In this document: in pieces, positions 60,605-64,000 of the stretch | How the letters are laid out: each line of letters starts with the position of its first letter | Numbering within the stretch: position 1 is the first letter of the stretch | DNA from: Xenophilus aerolatus | GTDB lineage: Bacteria; Pseudomonadota; Gammaproteobacteria; Burkholderiales; Burkholderiaceae_C | DNA length: 64,000 nt | Direction: 5' to 3' | NCBI GenBank assembly: GCA_030418545.1 | Contig: QAIB01000005.1 | Location: forward strand, 354,758 to 418,757 | Program-made: the position numbers and the translations under genes | Notes under the pieces: generated by a model | Databases searched by the model: none | Told to the model about the DNA's origin: nothing | Seen by the model: only the letters and a program-made list of their open reading frames with translations

Positions 60605-61395
60605 TGACAGGACGTATTCTGATCGATACCGTGCGCGACGGGGTCGCCCGCATCCATATAGACAACCCCGGCAAATACAACGCCATGTCGCTGGCAATGT
60701 GGCTGGAGCTGGATCAACAAGTGCAGAAGCTGGGCGATTCTCCGGATGTGCGCGTGCTTGTATTAGCAGGCACCGGGGACAAAGCGTTTGTCTCCGGCGC
60801 AGACATCAGTGAGTTTGACACCACCCGCACGGCCGAAACGGGCAGCGAGCGGTACGACCAAGCAGTCGAGGCAGCTCAACATTCTTTGGCGAATGCACCA
60901 TTCCCGGTCGTGGCCGCAATCCGCGGCGTCTGCATGGGCGGAGGGCTGGGGTTGGCAATGGCGTGCGACCTGCGATACGCGACTGACGATTCGTCATTTC
61001 GGATGCCTGCTGCGCGCTTGGGGCTGGGTTACAGCTACATGGGGATGCGGCAGATGGTGCACGCCATCGGCGCGGCGCGAACCGCAGAGTTGTTCTACAC
61101 CGCGCGCAAGTTCGACGGCACCGAGGCGGCACGAATTGACGTTGTACATCAGTCCTGGCCCCGGGAGCAGTTCGAGCAGCAGCTTGAAGAGCGCTTAAGA
61201 CAAGTCTCGGAAAATGCTCCGCTGACGCTGCGTCTAGCGAAAGCGGCCATTGCATTGGTCTCAGCAGGCGACGGCGATGGAAGTGCAGCCATAGAAATGG
61301 AGCGCGCACGCCAGCGTTGCACGCGCAGCGAAGATTACGCTGAAGGGCGTGCCGCTTTTGCGCAAAAGCGCGCTCCCCGTTTTCTGGGCCGATGA
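60604..61395 (+). CDS. Enoyl-CoA hydratase/isomerase
   Basis: The 263-residue crotonase-fold protein has KAFVSGADISEFD for the CoA oxyanion hole and AAIRGVCMGGGLGLAMACDL with the second oxyanion glycines. LGLGYSYMGMRQMVHAIGAA follows. It would hydrate or isomerise the enoyl-CoA produced upstream. Both neighbours overlap it by one to four bases. Confidence 0.94.
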   Translation: MTGRILIDTVRDGVARIHIDNPGKYNAMSLAMWLELDQQVQKLGDSPDVRVLVLAGTGDKAFVSGADISEFDTTRTAETGSERYDQAVEAAQHSLANAPFPVVAAIRGVCMGGGLGLAMACDLRYATDDSSFRMPAARLGLGYSYMGMRQMVHAIGAARTAELFYTARKFDGTEAARIDVVHQSWPREQFEQQLEERLRQVSENAPLTLRLAKAAIALVSAGDGDGSAAIEMERARQRCTRSEDYAEGRAAFAQKRAPRFLGR

Positions 61396-61805
61396 CGAGA
61401 AAAGCCATGTCGCACCTTGTCCTTGATGATACTGAGCGATTCCCCCCAGCACTGCTGCAGAGTTTGGGCTTTGTCGACGTGACGCTCTCTCCCGAGCGCG
61501 CGCATGTCCGCTTCGAACCACCGGCCTCCTGCGCACACAGCGGTGGAACCACCGTGCAGGGCGGTTACGTAACAGCCTTCCTGGACAATGCAATGGCCTT
61601 TGCTGCGGCAAGCAGTGAGGGCAGCCCCAGGCTGGCGACCCTTGAGTTGAAAGTGTCGTTCCTCGGCCGCGCAGCCGTGCGACCTTTGATCGCTAGCGCG
61701 TGGGTACGCCGCTTGGGGCGGACGGTGGCGTTCCTCGAGGCGGAACTGCACGATGACACCGGAGTGCTGGTTGCGACGGCTTCCTCGACCTGTAAAGTCG
61801 TTTAG
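61392..61805 (+). CDS. PaaI-type thioesterase (hotdog fold)
   Basis: The 137-residue protein has CAHSGGTTVQGGYVTAFLDN, the hotdog helix with HGG-like catalytic region, and ATLELKVSFLGRA. It releases free acid from CoA thioesters and may rescue CoA from dead-end intermediates. ATG at 61392 overlaps the previous stop; ATG at 61407 is an alternative start. Confidence 0.9.
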   Translation: MTRKAMSHLVLDDTERFPPALLQSLGFVDVTLSPERAHVRFEPPASCAHSGGTTVQGGYVTAFLDNAMAFAAASSEGSPRLATLELKVSFLGRAAVRPLIASAWVRRLGRTVAFLEAELHDDTGVLVATASSTCKVV

Positions 61806-61978
61806 TCTGGGAGATCTAGCGTTTTGAGATCGCGGACGTCGGTCTGTACGTCACTTGTGGTTTCGTACGGCGGGCGTGCGCCTTGAAGTTGCTCCTTCTT
61901 GGTATCGGCAAGCGGCGGCCAGCTCGCCATATCTGATAACACATTACCAGTGCCGGAATTTGCCCGCCGCCTCGTGCC

Positions 61979-62233
61979 GAGCAACACCGGCGGTATTTCG
62001 CCAGCCTGGCGCAGGCGGTCGAGGTCGTGCAGCAGACCGGCGCGCAGTTCGTAAGTGGGCGGCACGGCGTGGCAACTCAATATTTTGAGGTGCGGGGGCG
62101 CATCCGCATCGACCCAACCTAGGTGGAGGAGCTGTCGCCGATGCTGCGCAATGGGATCAGCGTCAGCGTGGGGCGGCGCCAGCGCGGCAGCGGCCGAACC
62201 GAGGCACGAACTGCCAGCCAGGCGATGAAATAA
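61979..62233 (+). pseudogene. C-terminal remnant resembling GspK (type II secretion)
   Basis: The frame reads QHRRYFASLAQAVEVVQQTG, then VATQYFEVRGRIRIDPT, an in-frame TAG at 62120-62122, then VEELSPMLRNGISVSVGRRQ to a TAA. YFEVRGR-x-R followed by VEE-x-S and a short end resembles the C terminus of GspK minor pseudopilins. No 5' part is present. It is a small decayed fragment; the family match is tentative. Confidence 0.45.
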
Positions 62234-62768
62234 AGCAGAGCATGCCGGCAAGCGTAGGCGGACACTTCGAAATGGGCACCTAACAGGATCGCTAGGGCGG
62301 TGGTGCTGGGTTAGCCCTGACTCGCGGGACGTTCTAGATTCGTAAGTTCGCGTCCCTACGATGCCCGTACGATCCTTGCTGTGGGAACGCCAGGCACCTG
62401 TTCTGCCATGGAAACCGGGGCCCTCGGCGAGTTCATGCGCCTACTCGCATATGCAACCGAAGGTGACGCGCTGCGGGAGTTCCTCGCCTTGCTGATGCTG
62501 GATGTTCTGGCGGCGGATCAGTATGTGTCCATGGTCTGGCGCGACTCCACCAAGCGCGTCGATCGGTCCACTGCGCTGAGCATGTCGGCGGCCACCGTCC
62601 CATTTCAACTGACCAACGCACTGCGCAAGCTTCAAGCCGACAACCGCACCGCGTTGGCATTGCGAGTGCAATCCATCGTTGCAGCGCGAAGGCTCGAACT
62701 CGGCCGAGCGGCGTTTAACCGAGCCCAAGCCGGGGGCCAAGCTCGGCGCGCAGGGGCGCCACGATTTC
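62234..62768. other. Intergenic stretch with one doubtful ORF
   Basis: A frame at 62381-62938 begins plausibly (ETGALGEFMRLLAYATEGDA) but its second half is a shadow of the LysR gene on the other strand and no ribosome site is clear. It may be the 5' remnant of a decayed gene. No RNA or repeat is evident. Confidence 0.4.
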
Positions 62769-63698
62769 TCAGAGTTTCCGCAATGCGGCGGCGACCTGCT
62801 CGCGCAACCAGCGGTGCGCGGAATTCTCCTGGTGGCGCACGTGCCAATGCATTCGAACCTCGAAGTGAGGCAGGGGCACGGGGATCGGCAGGGCCTTCAT
62901 ACCCCCCCGCTGGACGAACAGTTCTGCCACCCTCTTAGGAAGTATCACTAGCAGGTCCGTGTCGGCCACGAGGTAGGGCAACACGCTGAACTGCGGGATT
63001 CGCGCAACCACGTTCCGAACGACGCCCTGGCCCGCAAGAATCCCGTCGATCAGTGTGTGTCCGGAGGCTGGCGACGTAACGAGAACGTGGCGGGCCCTTG
63101 CGAATTCGTTTGTCGTCATGCGGTTGCGGATCGTCGGGTGGTCGTCGGCCATGAGACAGACGTAGTGCTCATCGAACAGCGCCAGTGTGCGCATGTTGGT
63201 GAGCAGTTCGGGCATGTTCCCCACGGCCAGGTCGAGGACCCCGCTGTTGAAATCGTTGATGAGGTTCGGCGACGGCTGGGTGATGTCAATCTGTACGAAG
63301 GGGGCCGATTCCTGCAGTCGCCGCAGTAGCGGCGGCGTGAAGTAGAGGGCGCCGATGTCCGACATTGCGATCCGGAACCGGCGCGTCGAATGGGACGCAT
63401 CGAAGGCCCGGGTTTCCTCCAGCGTCGCTTCGATCCGGACCAGCGAGTCCTTTAACGTGGGGTACAGCTGTTCGCACAAAGCGGTAGGGACTAACCCGGA
63501 TGAGCCGCGAGCGAACAGGCGATCGCCATAGCTCGTACGAAGCCGCGCGAGCGCGTGGCTAACTGTGGGCTGCGTGAGCTCCAAACGGTCTCCCGCCAGA
63601 GTGACGCTGCGGGTTTCGTAGATAGCGACGAACACCCGAACGAGGTTCAGGTCGAGGCGGGAGATCTCCGGCGGGGTATCGTTTTTTATGTTCACCAT
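62769..63698 (-). CDS. LysR-family transcriptional regulator
   Basis: The 309-residue protein has the LysR winged helix (LDLNLVRVFVAIYETRSVTL, LELTQPTVSHALARLRTSYG, DRLFARGSSGLVPT) and a periplasmic-binding-like effector domain. It is divergent from the oxidoreductase gene at 63802, about 100 bp away, which it probably regulates. Confidence 0.94.
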   Translation of the reverse strand: MVNIKNDTPPEISRLDLNLVRVFVAIYETRSVTLAGDRLELTQPTVSHALARLRTSYGDRLFARGSSGLVPTALCEQLYPTLKDSLVRIEATLEETRAFDASHSTRRFRIAMSDIGALYFTPPLLRRLQESAPFVQIDITQPSPNLINDFNSGVLDLAVGNMPELLTNMRTLALFDEHYVCLMADDHPTIRNRMTTNEFARARHVLVTSPASGHTLIDGILAGQGVVRNVVARIPQFSVLPYLVADTDLLVILPKRVAELFVQRGGMKALPIPVPLPHFEVRMHWHVRHQENSAHRWLREQVAAALRKL

Positions 63699-63801
63699 CG
63701 ATTTGTAACACGTGCAGAATCGATATGTCGAATGGAGATATGTTCTTAGGATTCGGACACGGGCGTCCCACGGCGCGACGTACTACTAGGAGACAGGTCG
63801 C

Positions 63802-64000
63802 ATGGAGCGCTCATTCAGTTCAGAGGTTAGGTCGCTTTCGCTTGGCGCGGGCGAAGAATTCCATGGCGAAGGTATTCTGGCCGTCACGAAGGCGCTGCTT
63901 CAATCGGGCGTGAGCTATATCGGTGGCTACCAAGGTGCACCCGTCTCCCATCTGATCGACGTGCTCGGCGACGCGCAGGGCTTGCTCGATGATCTCGGTA
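63802..64000 (+). CDS. Indolepyruvate ferredoxin oxidoreductase-like protein, N-terminal part
   Basis: AGGAGA at 63788-63793 precedes the ATG. The 66 visible residues include GEGILAVTKALLQSGVSYIG and GYQGAPVSHLIDVLGD, the start of the pyruvate/indolepyruvate ferredoxin oxidoreductase thiamine-diphosphate domain in the large fused bacterial form. It converts arylpyruvates to aryl-acyl-CoA. The rest lies outside the window. Confidence 0.75.
   Translation, partial: MERSFSSEVRSLSLGAGEEFHGEGILAVTKALLQSGVSYIGGYQGAPVSHLIDVLGDAQGLLDDLG

Noticed and set aside
61802..62251. 149-codon leftward ORF after the thioesterase
   Set aside because: No ribosome site or domain; the opposite strand holds the GspK-like remnant that explains the open frame.

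Overview
The window looks like a chromosome segment of a high-GC betaproteobacterium of the Comamonadaceae type (Variovorax/Acidovorax-like). This rests on the conserved blocks hrcA, greB, spoT-rpoZ-gmk-yicC and Ser/Thr kinase-PP2C-rph-rdgB-hemW, and on the Bug/TctC solute-binding proteins typical of Burkholderiales. The assignment is an inference from gene content; no rRNA is present.

Layout. (1) 1-5083: the right part of an integrated filamentous phage (inovirus): HUH replication protein (cut by the window edge), tiny membrane proteins, major coat protein, pIII-like adsorption protein, pVI-like protein, Zot/pI assembly ATPase and a serine recombinase, ending 16 bp before hrcA. (2) 5100-6377: hrcA, tRNA-Ile2(CAT) and tRNA-Arg(ACG). 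(3) 6378-35641: a 29 kb lambdoid siphophage prophage inserted in tRNA-Arg, bounded by perfect 45-bp direct repeats. It keeps integrase, an Xis-like protein, a leftward early operon (two DNA methyltransferases, dNMP kinase, many small proteins), a CI-type repressor with identifiable operators, Cro/CII, distal tail genes, lysis genes and cargo at the right end. Two internal deletions removed replication, terminase, portal, capsid and most tail genes and fused a ClpP-like prohead protease to the end of a tape-measure protein, so it is defective for particles. The cargo end holds an SOS-type group (HMCES/YedK peptidase and a perfect LexA box) and a low-GC two-gene locus (soluble protein plus four-helix membrane protein) that is a candidate phage-defence system.

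(4) 35713-45405: core chromosome (greB, spoT, rpoZ, gmk, yicC, kinase, phosphatase, rph, rdgB, hemW, tRNA-Ser(TGA)). (5) 45406-51382: an integrative island downstream of tRNA-Ser, with a minisatellite, an extended -10 promoter, two paralogous plasmid-related proteins, an XRE regulator, two exported proteins, and a translationally coupled operon of a degenerate FtsZ/tubulin-like protein, a plasmid-related protein and a tyrosine recombinase. The FtsZ-like protein without a GTP-binding motif is the most unusual object in the window.

(6) 52478-61805: a catabolic cluster (alpha/beta hydrolase, amidohydrolase, two Bug transport proteins, fumarylacetoacetase-type hydrolase; then quinone oxidoreductase, CoA-transferase, enoyl-CoA hydratase, PaaI thioesterase) around an IclR regulator. 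Both operons start behind the same ATGAAT-N5-ATTCAY palindrome overlapping a TATAAT box, so they probably form one IclR regulon degrading an unidentified cyclic or amide/ester compound through CoA thioesters. (7) 61979-64000: a remnant resembling GspK, a LysR regulator, and the start of an indolepyruvate ferredoxin oxidoreductase-like gene.
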